DNA of 64,000 nt from Sphingobacteriales bacterium. GTDB lineage: Bacteria > Bacteroidota > Bacteroidia > Chitinophagales > Chitinophagaceae. The position numbers and the translations under genes are program-made. Each line of letters opens with the position of its first letter. Position 1 is the stretch's first letter. Under the pieces are notes generated by a model, which was not told the origin of the DNA, searched no databases, and was given only the letters and a program-made list of their open reading frames with translations. The stretch spans positions 27,368 to 91,367 of the forward strand of contig JAAXIF010000077.1 in the NCBI GenBank assembly GCA_012270485.1, given 5' to 3'. This document shows positions 18,205 through 27,466 of the stretch, piece by piece.

Positions 18205-19098
18205 ATGTCATTCGTACAAAAAATATGGACAGACTGGAAGCTCAGTTTTAATCATCGTCAAAAAGAACAGCGCTTTAAAAATGGTTTGGCGGTGGCTCCT
18301 CAGGTACTGAAGCCATTGACTCCCATTACCGGCAATGCTGTACATTTCAAACATACCGGACATGCGGGGGATGTCATTTATTCCATACCTGCCATGAAGG
18401 CATTGGCCAATGGGAAAAAGATACATTTATATTTTGAATTACATCAACCCAATCGCGATTTTACCAAACAGATGCGTCACCCCAATGGCAATGTAATGCT
18501 GACAGAGAAAAGTGTTGCATTGTTTGCTCCGTTAATGCAACAGCAACCTGAGATCGAATATTTCGGAGCCTGGAAGGGTGAACCCATCCATTATGATCTC
18601 ACCGCATTTCGATCTCTACCATTTGATTACAGAATGTACAGTATCACCAGATGGTATTTCCTGACATTTGCCGTAACTGCAGATCTTGGTAAACCATGGT
18701 TACAGATTAATCCGGACAGTCGTTTCTCAGATAAAATTGTGATCGCCCGAAGCAGCAGATACCATGCACCGGAAATCTCTTACGCATTTCTTTCAAATTA
18801 TGAAAACCTGTTTTTTGTAGGTGTGCCTGAAGAATATGAGATGATGAAAAAAGAGATCCCGGATCTGCAATATCAGCCGGTATCTGATTTTGCAGCACTT
18901 GCAGCCATTATTGCAGGCTGTAAACTATTTATCGGAAATCAATCTTTTCCTTTTTCGCTGGCAGAAGCCTTGAAAACACCCAGGATCCTTGAAGTATACC
19001 ATCAGTGTCCGAATGTAGTACCTGAAGGCGCAAATGCGTATGACTTCTGTTATCAACCGCAATTTGAAAAGATTGTATCAGATCTCCTGAACAGGTAG
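18205..19098 (+). CDS. GT9/heptosyltransferase-like protein
   Basis: A 297-residue protein with weak similarity to ADP-heptose glycosyltransferases. The N-terminal HTGHAGDVIYSIPAMKAL (about 50-67) corresponds to the family's G-D-x5-P-x2-x2-L acceptor-side motif, and the C-terminal FIGNQSFPFSLAEALKTP (about 241-258) to the nucleotide-sugar side motif, where the usual D-S-G-x-x-H is replaced by NQSFPFS. The missing Asp and His make a changed donor or loss of activity possible. It starts at ATG 18205, 5 bp after the methyltransferase-like gene. Confidence 0.6.
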   Translation: MSFVQKIWTDWKLSFNHRQKEQRFKNGLAVAPQVLKPLTPITGNAVHFKHTGHAGDVIYSIPAMKALANGKKIHLYFELHQPNRDFTKQMRHPNGNVMLTEKSVALFAPLMQQQPEIEYFGAWKGEPIHYDLTAFRSLPFDYRMYSITRWYFLTFAVTADLGKPWLQINPDSRFSDKIVIARSSRYHAPEISYAFLSNYENLFFVGVPEEYEMMKKEIPDLQYQPVSDFAALAAIIAGCKLFIGNQSFPFSLAEALKTPRILEVYHQCPNVVPEGANAYDFCYQPQFEKIVSDLLNR

Positions 19099-19137
19099 TA
19101 ATATTGCCGGAGGCAAAGTCATTATAAAGTACCCGCT

Positions 19138-20046
19138 ATGCGTAAATTGATCAGGTCTGTCTTACAAATTTTTGGATATGACATCATCAAAGTGAATGTT
19201 CACAGTGATAAAAAAAAGAACAGGATTAAAAAAGTGATGGTAGGCAATTACTTATTGGAGATGCCTGGTAATAATCCTCAAATCAGTACTTACAAATACG
19301 ACCCTAGTGCCAATAGCCAGTTAGGACGCTTATCGGCTTGCATAGCAGGTAAGTATCCTTCACTTTCTGTATTAGATGTTGGCGCCAATGTTGGTGATAC
19401 CATTGCCATCATTAAATCGGCCATTGAACTGCCTGTGATTGGCATTGAGGGGGATGATTTTGCTTTTGATTTTTTGAAAAAAAATACCATGTCACTTAAA
19501 AATGTGACGCTGATTAAAACTTTTTTAGGAGAAAAAATTGAGAGTAAGCGTATCTCCATGGAAAAAACAGGATGGAATACCACACTGATACCCAATGAAG
19601 AACAGGGTGAAATGATTCATCTGAAAACATTGGATGAAGTTTTAGGAGAGGAACACTTGTTAAACCGTACTTTAAAATTATTGAAAATAGACTGTGAAGG
19701 TTTCGATACCATTATCATCAGAGGTTCTGCAAAACTCATTCGCGAAAAAAAACCTGTGATCTATTTTGAATACAATAGAACCAATATGGAAGCCATTCAG
19801 GAAGAGGGGCTTTCTACCCTCTTAACTTTGGGTGAAGTAGGGTATAAAAACGTGATTCTATTTGATAATAAAGGTAGATATCTGATGAAAGTACCTATTG
19901 ACCAGGTAGGTATCCTTGAGGACCTTCACCGTTATGCAAAAGATGGTGGTAGCTGTATTGCCTATTATGATATCTGTTTGTTTCATGAAGATGATAGTGA
20001 ACTTGCAGCACAGTTTATAGCATCTGAAAATTTATTACAACCTTAA
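19138..20046 (+). CDS. FkbM-family methyltransferase
   Basis: A 302-residue class I SAM methyltransferase of the FkbM type, usually an O-methyltransferase. Motif I is VLDVGANVGDT (about 78-88), motif II VIGIEGDDFAFDFL (about 100-113), and the characteristic LLKIDCEGFDTIIIRGS (about 180-196) is present. In glycan clusters these enzymes commonly methylate sugar hydroxyls. The start is ATG 19138. The next gene begins 3 bp after its stop. Confidence 0.87.
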   Translation: MRKLIRSVLQIFGYDIIKVNVHSDKKKNRIKKVMVGNYLLEMPGNNPQISTYKYDPSANSQLGRLSACIAGKYPSLSVLDVGANVGDTIAIIKSAIELPVIGIEGDDFAFDFLKKNTMSLKNVTLIKTFLGEKIESKRISMEKTGWNTTLIPNEEQGEMIHLKTLDEVLGEEHLLNRTLKLLKIDCEGFDTIIIRGSAKLIREKKPVIYFEYNRTNMEAIQEEGLSTLLTLGEVGYKNVILFDNKGRYLMKVPIDQVGILEDLHRYAKDGGSCIAYYDICLFHEDDSELAAQFIASENLLQP

Positions 20047-20055
20047 GGAATGGTT

Positions 20056-20868
20056 ATGAGTGAATGGAAAAAATTTCTGATCAGCATAAAAGGGTATTTC
20101 AAAAAAAGAACCCCAACACAACAATTGCTTAACAGAATTCATACACAGGAAATTCTTGGTAATATTTTTCGGATCGGTTTCTCGTATTGGGGACCTTTTT
20201 TCACGGCTTATCAACCCGATTCACATACTGCTTTTCTAGCTCATCCTGAATTTAAAGAATTACAAAAAAGATTTACCGCTCATAATCAAAGAAACAATGG
20301 CGGTGATACTGCCAGGTTATGGAGCTTTATACTCAACTGCAAACAGGTTTTATCAGAAGGTATCCAAGGAGATTTCGCTGAACTTGGTGTATGGCGTGGT
20401 AACACAGCATCGATTCTGGCGCATTATGCATTGAAACACCAAAGACAGGTATTTTTATTTGATACGTATGAGGGATTTAGCAAAGAAGATCTTCAAGGGA
20501 TTGATGAATCAAAAGATACTGACTTCAATAATACATCGATTGAATTGGTAAAAAAAGTGATCGGCCCCGCTACTGATTGCTGTCATTTTGTAAAAGGTTT
20601 TTTTCCTGATACCATTACTTCAGATCATGCATCAAGATCTTATGCGATCGTGAGTTTGGATTGTGATCTGTATGCCCCTACCAAAGCAGGACTAAGCTTC
20701 TTTTACCAGAGAATGCCCAAGGGTGGATTGTTTTTATTACATGATTACTCTAGTTTACACTGGGATGGATCCCAAAAAGCGATTGATGAATTTTGTAAAG
20801 AAACCGGAGAGCATATCATTTTGATGCCTGATAAAAGTGGTAGTGCTTTTTTACGCAAAACAAAGTAA
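20056..20868 (+). CDS. TylF/MycF-like O-methyltransferase
   Basis: About 270 residues, similar to macrocin O-methyltransferase (TylF), which methylates sugar hydroxyls using SAM and Mg2+. Visible motifs are GDFAELGVWRGNTAS (SAM loop), VFLFDTYEGFSKEDL, the metal-site SLDCDLYAPTKAGL and FLLHDYSSLHWDG. The start is ambiguous between ATG 20050 and ATG 20056; an AAGGA at 20045-20049 is better spaced for 20056. It follows the FkbM gene with hardly any gap, so a two-methyltransferase unit is likely. Confidence 0.85.
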   Translation: MSEWKKFLISIKGYFKKRTPTQQLLNRIHTQEILGNIFRIGFSYWGPFFTAYQPDSHTAFLAHPEFKELQKRFTAHNQRNNGGDTARLWSFILNCKQVLSEGIQGDFAELGVWRGNTASILAHYALKHQRQVFLFDTYEGFSKEDLQGIDESKDTDFNNTSIELVKKVIGPATDCCHFVKGFFPDTITSDHASRSYAIVSLDCDLYAPTKAGLSFFYQRMPKGGLFLLHDYSSLHWDGSQKAIDEFCKETGEHIILMPDKSGSAFLRKTK

Positions 20869-20918
20869 TTGTGGAACCGACATCACAAATGATGCATTCA
20901 TAAAACTCATTTCAGCTT

Positions 20919-21779
20919 TTAAAGGTCTAGTTTTCTGGGATGTCCCGGCTTATGGTACAGATGATACCGAGGAGGTTCATAATGATTGGCAGCAGTAAAG
21001 GGGCCTGTAAAATGATCCCCCATCACATCCTCTCGAACAAAATAGGCATTTACACCGGCAAAACAACAGCCCACCAGTTTATACCCTTTTTCAGCACCGA
21101 GTTTGCAAAAGGATTCCAGACTTGCCCCTGTATTACCGGTACCATCCCACATGGCACCCGCATCATACTCAATTACATACTCACAGCCGGGTCTGAAGAT
21201 GGCATTGTATTCAACAATGACAACTCTTGGACGATATTGTTGAATGGCTTTCCAGACATGATAATCGTTTCTGTCGATATCAATGACTAAAAGATCGGGT
21301 TCTGTTGGTACCCCTGCATGCTGAAGCAGAGATTCAATATTTTCTGCTGTAATAAATGCCTGAATGGCTTTCAAATCGCCACGTTGTATGGCTTTTGCAC
21401 AAGATGCATGAATGGATGCAATATTTCTTTCGCTGCCATCCATCCATAATCCTTTCCAGCCTTTGAAGAGAAGATACGTACTATTGGTTTCTTTTCCATC
21501 TTCTACCCCGAATTCTACAAAGTATTGATTTGTGGTGCCTATGCGTTTGAATATTTCTTCAATGATACCATCATCCCCAACTTGGGAAAAAGCCTGGAAC
21601 TCATATCGGTTCAATTTATCAGGCTGTTGATACCGTGGATTTCGATACAGGTGTTCAAGCAAGAACTGCTCAATTTGAAGATCATTGATCCGGGAAAGTC
21701 TTGTATCCATCTGTTCCAGATTCAATGTTCGACGCAGTTTGGTGTATAAACGATTCTTCAGATCACCTATAAAACCCAT
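20919..21779 (-). CDS. FkbM-like SAM methyltransferase
   Basis: A 286-residue protein started at ATG 21779; the frame extends to a TTG at 21818 that is less convincing. It has YFVEFGVEDGKETNSTYLL as SAM loop, WKGLWMDGSERN, LLVIDIDRNDYHVWKAI as the FkbM-type Asp motif and VVIVEYNAIFRPG. The substrate is unknown. It lies on the opposite strand to the neighbouring glycan genes and has a divergent start from the GT9 gene at 21864. Confidence 0.75.
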   Translation of the reverse strand: MGFIGDLKNRLYTKLRRTLNLEQMDTRLSRINDLQIEQFLLEHLYRNPRYQQPDKLNRYEFQAFSQVGDDGIIEEIFKRIGTTNQYFVEFGVEDGKETNSTYLLFKGWKGLWMDGSERNIASIHASCAKAIQRGDLKAIQAFITAENIESLLQHAGVPTEPDLLVIDIDRNDYHVWKAIQQYRPRVVIVEYNAIFRPGCEYVIEYDAGAMWDGTGNTGASLESFCKLGAEKGYKLVGCCFAGVNAYFVREDVMGDHFTGPFTAANHYEPPRYHLYHKPGHPRKLDL

Positions 21780-21863
21780 ATTACACTGTTTTAATGCGGT
21801 AAAAATAGGCAAATACAACCGCTAAATCTGTGAATCGGCGGCAAAATTGCTTTGAAAGAGTCT

Positions 21864-23057
21864 ATGTCAAATCATCTTTTCAAAGTGTACATTTGTGAGC
21901 ATCATTCGACTTATTCATTGAACCGCATTAAAGGAATCATATACGACATCATCGGATTTCTCGCCAGTATTGGTTTTCGGCAGAAGTCTGCTCAAAAGAA
22001 ACTCCTCATCGTTCGAATAGATGAGATCGGAGATTATATGCTATGGCGCAACTTTCTGAATGAGATTACAGCTGCACCAAGGTATCATGGATTTGACATC
22101 CATTTCGCAGGCAATAAAAGCTGGAAATCTTTATTCGAAACATTTGATGCAGATGTCGTACACAAATCATTCTGGATCGACAAGATACGATTCAAGAAAG
22201 ATTTGAAATACAGGTATCGTTTTTTGAGGATGATCTATCGCCAGGGATATGATACTGTTATTAATCCAACTTTTTCCAGAGACAAAAGATACGATGACAG
22301 TATCGTGAAAGCCGCATCTGCCAAACATCGTATTGGTATGGTAGCCAATACAGAAAGTGTTCAACCTTATGAAAGAGGATATGACCATGGATTATACACT
22401 CGTCTTTTTGACTATCTTGAGAAACCTGTTTTTGAATTCTTCAGGAATCAATTATTCACTGCATTTGTAACCGGTATTGAATCGTCTGTGGAAGATACCC
22501 GTGTGCCTCAACCTTTACTCACATCCTTTGAAGGGTTACCCCAAAAATTTGCCGTCATATTTCCCGGCTCTAGAAGTACCAGTCGAATATGGCCAACCAA
22601 TAATTTTATTGCGGTAGCTGCACATCTTTTCCGTACACAAGGATTCACCATGGTAGTTTGTGGTGCAGCTGATGATAAAACTTATACGGATGCTTTTTGT
22701 TCAGCATATCAATACCCTGTTATCGATTTAACCGGTAAAACCACATTGACAGATATGTTATCGGTATTGGCACAAGCATCTTTATTACTCTCTGTGGATA
22801 CCGGATCTGTACATCTGGCAGCAGCAGTGGGGTGTCCGGTAATAGGCATCTTCAATGGTTCTCAGTATAAAAGGTTTGCACCCTACCCAAGTTCTATAGC
22901 CCCTCATTTCTATGCTTGTTATCCGGATACTATTGAAAAAGAGTTAGCGGATGAGCATCTTGTCAGGACAAAATATGAATTTGTAATTGCTGAACCTTAT
23001 GCGAATGTTTTACCGGAAAAAGTGATCAAGACAATAGATACATTCTTAGGAAAATAA
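21864..23057 (+). CDS. family 9 glycosyltransferase (heptosyltransferase-like)
   Basis: A 397-residue GT-B enzyme started at ATG 21864 (a TTG at 21852 opens the frame). The N-terminal LLIVRIDEIGDYMLWRNFL is the GT9 acceptor motif with G-D. The C-terminal half has FPGSRSTSRIWPTNNF, LTGKTTLTDMLSVL and the donor motif SVDTGSVHLAAAVGCP, where the D-x-G-x-x-H-L-A residues are intact. A role in lipopolysaccharide core or a related surface glycan is likely. It converges on the GT2 gene at 23340. Confidence 0.87.
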   Translation: MSNHLFKVYICEHHSTYSLNRIKGIIYDIIGFLASIGFRQKSAQKKLLIVRIDEIGDYMLWRNFLNEITAAPRYHGFDIHFAGNKSWKSLFETFDADVVHKSFWIDKIRFKKDLKYRYRFLRMIYRQGYDTVINPTFSRDKRYDDSIVKAASAKHRIGMVANTESVQPYERGYDHGLYTRLFDYLEKPVFEFFRNQLFTAFVTGIESSVEDTRVPQPLLTSFEGLPQKFAVIFPGSRSTSRIWPTNNFIAVAAHLFRTQGFTMVVCGAADDKTYTDAFCSAYQYPVIDLTGKTTLTDMLSVLAQASLLLSVDTGSVHLAAAVGCPVIGIFNGSQYKRFAPYPSSIAPHFYACYPDTIEKELADEHLVRTKYEFVIAEPYANVLPEKVIKTIDTFLGK

Positions 23058-23115
23058 ATAGTTACCAATATGTTGTGCTATTTAAAATCACTCTAATTAT
23101 CAGAACTCGATATTA

Positions 23116-23250
23116 CTCCTGGGCCGAATGGCCCCGTCCCTGTTCCTCCGCCTTAGGCAGACATTGACCTCAAATCATCCGCCGCGGCGGATAATCTGTC
23201 TTCGCTGCGCTTGACACCGACCCCAATGAGGCCCGTCCACAGGGACTGAT
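23116..23250. repeat. GC-rich structured intergenic block of unknown nature
   Basis: A block markedly richer in G+C than its surroundings sits between the convergent GT9 and GT2 genes. It contains a 16-bp perfect palindrome ATCCGCCGCGGCGGAT at 23177-23192 and an enclosing pair GTCCCTGT (23136-23143) / ACAGGGAC (23239-23246), plus GGGCCGAATGGCCC at 23121-23134. No open frame of note crosses it. It could be a structured RNA or a small non-autonomous element. Confidence 0.5.
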
Positions 23251-23339
23251 TAAAAATTATTTATTTTGACAGCCTTATGCTTTTCAGTTTTTAATATGTC
23301 TCTTTATTTTCCGAATAAATAAAGAGCACAACAGATTAG

Positions 23340-24122
23340 TTACCAGTTTTCCAATCCCATTTTCTTTTTTAAGCGGAATAACCATTGACCAAAACTGCTC
23401 TGTAAAAGATGATGCAGGATTGTCAATCGCCATTGCCATAAGATCAATTTCAAGGAAGTTCCGAAATGTCGAGTATACACTTTCTTACTTTCTTCCAATG
23501 ATCTTACATACTGTAAAGAGCTGATACCCGTGTCATCAAAAATGGCAATGGTTTTTGGAAGATAGAGATAGGATTCATGAGCCAGTCTACACATCATATC
23601 ATAATCCATAGCAATTTTATAATCGCTGCTATATCCACCTACGCGTCGGTACGCTTCTCTTTTCACAAACCAAGTTGGATGCGAAATACTACGCATGCCT
23701 CTGTATAACTTAGATTTTTCAAAAGCTTTCCCTACCACCACTTGCTCTCCTCCTCTTATCAATTGTATGTTTCCACTGATCCATTGAACAGATGGATGCG
23801 ATTGAAAGAATGCCTGTACTGTTTCCAAAATATCATCACCACCATAGATATCTCCTGAATTCAGCAAATGGATAATATCCATTGTAGCCTTATCGATTCC
23901 TTTATTGAAAGCGTCTGCAATTCCTTTATCGCGTTCATTGATCCATTTACGATAAACAGGTTGAGGTGTTTGTTCCAACCATTTGGCAATTTCATCTGTA
24001 GTTGAACCATTGATGACCCAATGTTCTTCCGGTTGACGGGTCTGCTTATCCACCGACTGACAGGTCTTTTGCAGATCCGCCAGGTTATTGAAACAGATGG
24101 TAATTACAGAGATCCCGTTCAT
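23340..24122 (-). CDS. family 2 glycosyltransferase
   Basis: A 260-residue GT-A enzyme started at ATG 24122 (a GTG three codons upstream is less likely). The N-terminal ISVITICFNNLADLQKT is canonical, followed by INGSTTDEI; a DIIHLLNSGD segment near residue 90 replaces the usual D-x-D with N-S-G-D, as in many GT2 enzymes of the WcaA/PGL type. The middle has SHPTWFVKREAYRRVGGY, and the end is basic and amphipathic. It lies 9 bp after mqnA on the same strand, so it may be read from the mqnA message. Confidence 0.85.
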   Translation of the reverse strand: MNGISVITICFNNLADLQKTCQSVDKQTRQPEEHWVINGSTTDEIAKWLEQTPQPVYRKWINERDKGIADAFNKGIDKATMDIIHLLNSGDIYGGDDILETVQAFFQSHPSVQWISGNIQLIRGGEQVVVGKAFEKSKLYRGMRSISHPTWFVKREAYRRVGGYSSDYKIAMDYDMMCRLAHESYLYLPKTIAIFDDTGISSLQYVRSLEESKKVYTRHFGTSLKLILWQWRLTILHHLLQSSFGQWLFRLKKKMGLENW

Positions 24123-24131
24123 AAAAATCAC

Positions 24132-24887
24132 TTAAGACAGATTCGGAAGTTCAGATAGTTTTTGCAGAAAGAGCTGTAATCCTGCTTTTTTTTCTGCATC
24201 CAACTGATAACTGATATTCTTGGAATAATATTTTTTGAGATCATAATGCGGAAACTCAATATCCTTTACCACTTCATCCAAATGCGATATTCCGTAGGCA
24301 TTTGCACGATTGAATGCGTCAATGAAATCCTCATCCAATACTTTGTTGGATACCCAAGCCGCAAACACAAAGGGCAATCCCGTATGTTGTTGCCAAGCCA
24401 GACTTAAATCGTAATAGTACTTTGAATGTTGATGTTGTGCCAATGCCCTATCTCCTATCACAACCGCTGCTGTTGTGCCCTTGATGCGATGTCGATAATC
24501 TGCCGTAGCATTCTCGATGGCAACCTCTTTTTTCCAAAACTCCTGTAACAAAATACGAGCAAGATTAACAGAGGTACGGCTTTGATAATCCAGAATCAAT
24601 GTTTCTATTGCTTCGATGGGTACTTCACTAAAGATACCCACAGAAGCTACTTCACCTACCGCTCCAATACAATAATCTGTAATGATATGCGCTTCTTGTA
24701 AATGTGGAATGATGGCCACAGGCACCAAACCAACATCAACCTGATCATTGAGCAGCATAGCCGCTATATTCGCAGGAAAATCTTCGGTTACCTCCACTTT
24801 ATCCATTAAGCCGGATCTACGTACCCCCAACATCAGTGGACGGGTATTTAAATAACTAACGGCTCCAATCCTTATTCTCTTGTCCAA
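24132..24887 (-). CDS. mqnA: chorismate dehydratase of the futalosine menaquinone pathway
   Basis: MqnA dehydrates chorismate to 3-enolpyruvylbenzoate, the first step of the futalosine route to menaquinone. The characteristic RIGAVSYLNTRPL opens the protein, followed by DVGLVPVAII (about 75) and the C-terminal LPFVFAAWVSNK. No ATG precedes the conserved start. The frame can be extended to a TTG at 24947, which would overlap the purB start on the other strand; I prefer the TTG at 24887, giving DKRIRIGAV at the N-terminus as in homologues. Its divergence from purB leaves about 60 bp for both promoters. Confidence 0.88.
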   Translation of the reverse strand: MDKRIRIGAVSYLNTRPLMLGVRRSGLMDKVEVTEDFPANIAAMLLNDQVDVGLVPVAIIPHLQEAHIITDYCIGAVGEVASVGIFSEVPIEAIETLILDYQSRTSVNLARILLQEFWKKEVAIENATADYRHRIKGTTAAVVIGDRALAQHQHSKYYYDLSLAWQQHTGLPFVFAAWVSNKVLDEDFIDAFNRANAYGISHLDEVVKDIEFPHYDLKKYYSKNISYQLDAEKKAGLQLFLQKLSELPNLS

Positions 24888-24946
24888 TTCAGCTAAATTT
24901 GCATGCAAAGAAAACCAATAATCAATAAATAACCTCAATTTCCCCA

Positions 24947-26293
24947 ATGGAACTCAACCACCTTTCCGCTGTTACCCCTATCGATGGCCGTTATCGTAAA
25001 CAAGTACAGCATCTGGACAATTACTTTTCTGAATTCGGACTGATCAAATACAGGGTGCTGGTGGAGATTGAATATTTCTTTTTTCTGGCTGACAAACGTT
25101 TTTTCAAATTACCGGCAAAAGCAAAAGCACATTTGCAAAAAGTAGCCAATCAGTTCAGTTTCGATGATGCTCAGCAGATCAAACAAATTGAGTCAGTTAC
25201 CAACCACGATGTAAAAGCCGTTGAATATTTTCTGAAAGAGCAGTTGGATAAAGCAGGTATTCCTGATTTAAAAGAATGGATTCACTTTGGATTAACTTCA
25301 CAGGACATCAATAATACCTCCATCCCATTGAGTTGGAAACATGCCATGGAGCATGAATATTTGCCGGCACTGGTGAATCTTCAAAATCATCTCTACCAAC
25401 TGGCTCTAAAATGGAAAGATGTGCCCATGCTGGCACGTACACACGGACAACCGGCTTCTCCTACTCGACTGGGAAAAGAGATCATGGTTTTTGTAGAGCG
25501 GATTAATCATCAGATAGAAATGTTTGCCAGCATTCCATATGCTGCCAAATTTGGAGGAGCTACCGGCAATTTCAACGCACATCATATTGCTTTTCCAAAG
25601 AAGAATTGGGTGGCTTTGGGCAATGAGTTTGTAGAGAATATATTGGGCTTACAAAGAATGCAATTCACCACCCAAATCGAGCATTATGATTGTTTAGCGG
25701 CTCATTTCGATGCCATCAAACGCATCAATAATATTTTGATTGATTTGTGCAGGGATATCTGGACTTATATCAGTATGGATTATTTCAAGCAGCAAACTAA
25801 AAAGGGTGAAGTGGGTTCTTCTGCTATGCCGCATAAAGTCAATCCGATTGATTTTGAAAATGCAGAAGGTAATTTAGGGATGGCCAATGCATTACTTGAA
25901 CATCTGTCTGCAAAACTACCCATCAGTCGTTTACAAAGAGATCTGACTGATTCTACTGTCTTACGTAATATCGGATCACCGGTAGCACATGTGGCTATTG
26001 CTTTTAAATCTATTGAAAAAGGATTGGGTAAATTATTACTAAATGAACCCAAGATCAAAGAAGATCTTGAAAATAACTGGGCAGTAGTTGCAGAAGCCAT
26101 TCAAACCATATTAAGAAGAGAAAACTACCCCAACCCCTACGAGGCTTTGAAAGATCTCACACGCGGCAATCATAAAATCGACAAAAAAGCAATGCAGCAA
26201 TTCATTCAGTCGCTGAAAGTGAGTGCTGCAGTGAAAAAAGAGTTGAAAGCGATTACGCCGGCTAATTATACGGGAGTGAATCCGGGGTATTAG
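24947..26293 (+). CDS. purB: adenylosuccinate lyase
   Basis: A cytoplasmic enzyme that releases fumarate from SAICAR and from adenylosuccinate in purine synthesis. The superfamily signature GSSAMPHKVNPI lies near residue 290, with TSQDINNTS near 118 and ARTHGQPASPTRLGKE near 164. At 448 residues it belongs to the longer, E. coli-type PurB group. It starts at ATG 24947, divergent from mqnA. A short CCTAGCACCTTGCACC repeat word follows directly after the stop. Confidence 0.97.
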   Translation: MELNHLSAVTPIDGRYRKQVQHLDNYFSEFGLIKYRVLVEIEYFFFLADKRFFKLPAKAKAHLQKVANQFSFDDAQQIKQIESVTNHDVKAVEYFLKEQLDKAGIPDLKEWIHFGLTSQDINNTSIPLSWKHAMEHEYLPALVNLQNHLYQLALKWKDVPMLARTHGQPASPTRLGKEIMVFVERINHQIEMFASIPYAAKFGGATGNFNAHHIAFPKKNWVALGNEFVENILGLQRMQFTTQIEHYDCLAAHFDAIKRINNILIDLCRDIWTYISMDYFKQQTKKGEVGSSAMPHKVNPIDFENAEGNLGMANALLEHLSAKLPISRLQRDLTDSTVLRNIGSPVAHVAIAFKSIEKGLGKLLLNEPKIKEDLENNWAVVAEAIQTILRRENYPNPYEALKDLTRGNHKIDKKAMQQFIQSLKVSAAVKKELKAITPANYTGVNPGY

Positions 26294-26363
26294 GCACCTA
26301 GCACCTTGCACCCAACATCCAAAACTTCTTCCCCATATGTATTTTTTTATCTAACTTTTCCCA

Positions 26364-27359
26364 ATGCATATCGGGAACCATTACAAAATAAAAGAGTTTC
26401 TTTTCTGGACGAGAAGAGATATTTATCGACTATTCATACTGGCTACAATACCTACTGCTTTATACCAATTATTGGATTGGAAGTGGTTGGCGATACCTTG
26501 GGTACCCATTGCGATGATTGGTACTGCAGCAGCATTTATCATTGGTTTTAAAAATACACAAACCTATAACCGTCTTTGGGAGGCCCGACAAATCTGGGGT
26601 GGTATTGTGAATACCAGTCGGTCATGGGCGATGATGGTTAAAGACTTTACCGGAGATGCCCAACTCAACAAAAGCATCCATCAAGAATTGATCTATCGTC
26701 ATCTGGCCTGGCTTACTGCATTGAGGTATCAACTGCGAGAAACAAGACCCTGGGAAAACATCCATAAGTCTTACAATATTGAATACAGAAGATTCTATAC
26801 CATACCGGAACACCAGATGCCTTTTGAAGAAGCTTTACAACCCTATTTATCTGTATCTGATTTTGAATATGTATGGAGTAAAAAGAATCGTGCCACTCAA
26901 CTGATTAGCTTACAGTCTGCCCGACTTCGACAATTAAAAGATCAAGGATTGATTGACCCGTTGAATTTTGTAGAAATGGAAAATCAATTGGTGGCTTTGT
27001 ATGATTCACAGGGACGTTGCGAACGCATCAAAAACTTTCCTTATCCTCGTCAATTTGCAAGTATCAATTTATACTTTATCCGCCTCTTTACGTTTGTGGT
27101 TCCCTTAGGTCTTTTACAAGAGTTTCATCAACTGGGTGAACACATGATCTGGCTCAATATTCCTTTCAGTGTGATTGTAAACTGGGTCTTTAATACCATG
27201 GAAAAAATTGGTGAAGCCACCGAAAACCCATTCGAAGGAGGCGCAAACGATGTACCCATCAGCACCCTTTGCAGAACCATAGAAATCGACCTCAGAGAAA
27301 TGTTAGATGAAACAGATATACCTGCTCCTTTGGCTGCAGTGAATAGTATTCAAATGTAA
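26364..27359 (+). CDS. bestrophin-family membrane channel
   Basis: A 331-residue inner-membrane protein of the bestrophin (YneE/UPF0187) family, which forms pentameric anion or cation channels. It is recognised by GFKNTQTYNRLWEARQIWG near residue 61, a central helical region, and late membrane segments around 240-280 with VPLGLLQEFHQLG. Near the end TENPFEGGANDVPI matches the conserved family motif at the cytoplasmic face. The ion carried is unknown. It ends at the left arm of a long inverted repeat and is convergent with the amidohydrolase gene. Confidence 0.87.
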   Translation: MHIGNHYKIKEFLFWTRRDIYRLFILATIPTALYQLLDWKWLAIPWVPIAMIGTAAAFIIGFKNTQTYNRLWEARQIWGGIVNTSRSWAMMVKDFTGDAQLNKSIHQELIYRHLAWLTALRYQLRETRPWENIHKSYNIEYRRFYTIPEHQMPFEEALQPYLSVSDFEYVWSKKNRATQLISLQSARLRQLKDQGLIDPLNFVEMENQLVALYDSQGRCERIKNFPYPRQFASINLYFIRLFTFVVPLGLLQEFHQLGEHMIWLNIPFSVIVNWVFNTMEKIGEATENPFEGGANDVPISTLCRTIEIDLREMLDETDIPAPLAAVNSIQM

Positions 27360-27464
27360 TCTTTGATTTCTTGATCTTTGATTTCTTGAATGTTGTTTGA
27401 CAATGAATAATTTGTTTGCACAAGTCTATCAAATCAAGAAATCAAAGATCAAAAAATCAAAGAT
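27359..27464. repeat. near-perfect 31-bp inverted repeat between convergent genes
   Basis: Arms at 27359-27389 and 27434-27464 match in reverse complement at 30 of 31 positions and are built from ATCTTTGATTTCTTG units, the same words as at 10201-10290. The arms touch the stop codons of bestrophin on one side and almost those of the amidohydrolase on the other. A bidirectional terminator role is plausible. Confidence 0.85.
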
Positions 27465-27466
27465 AT

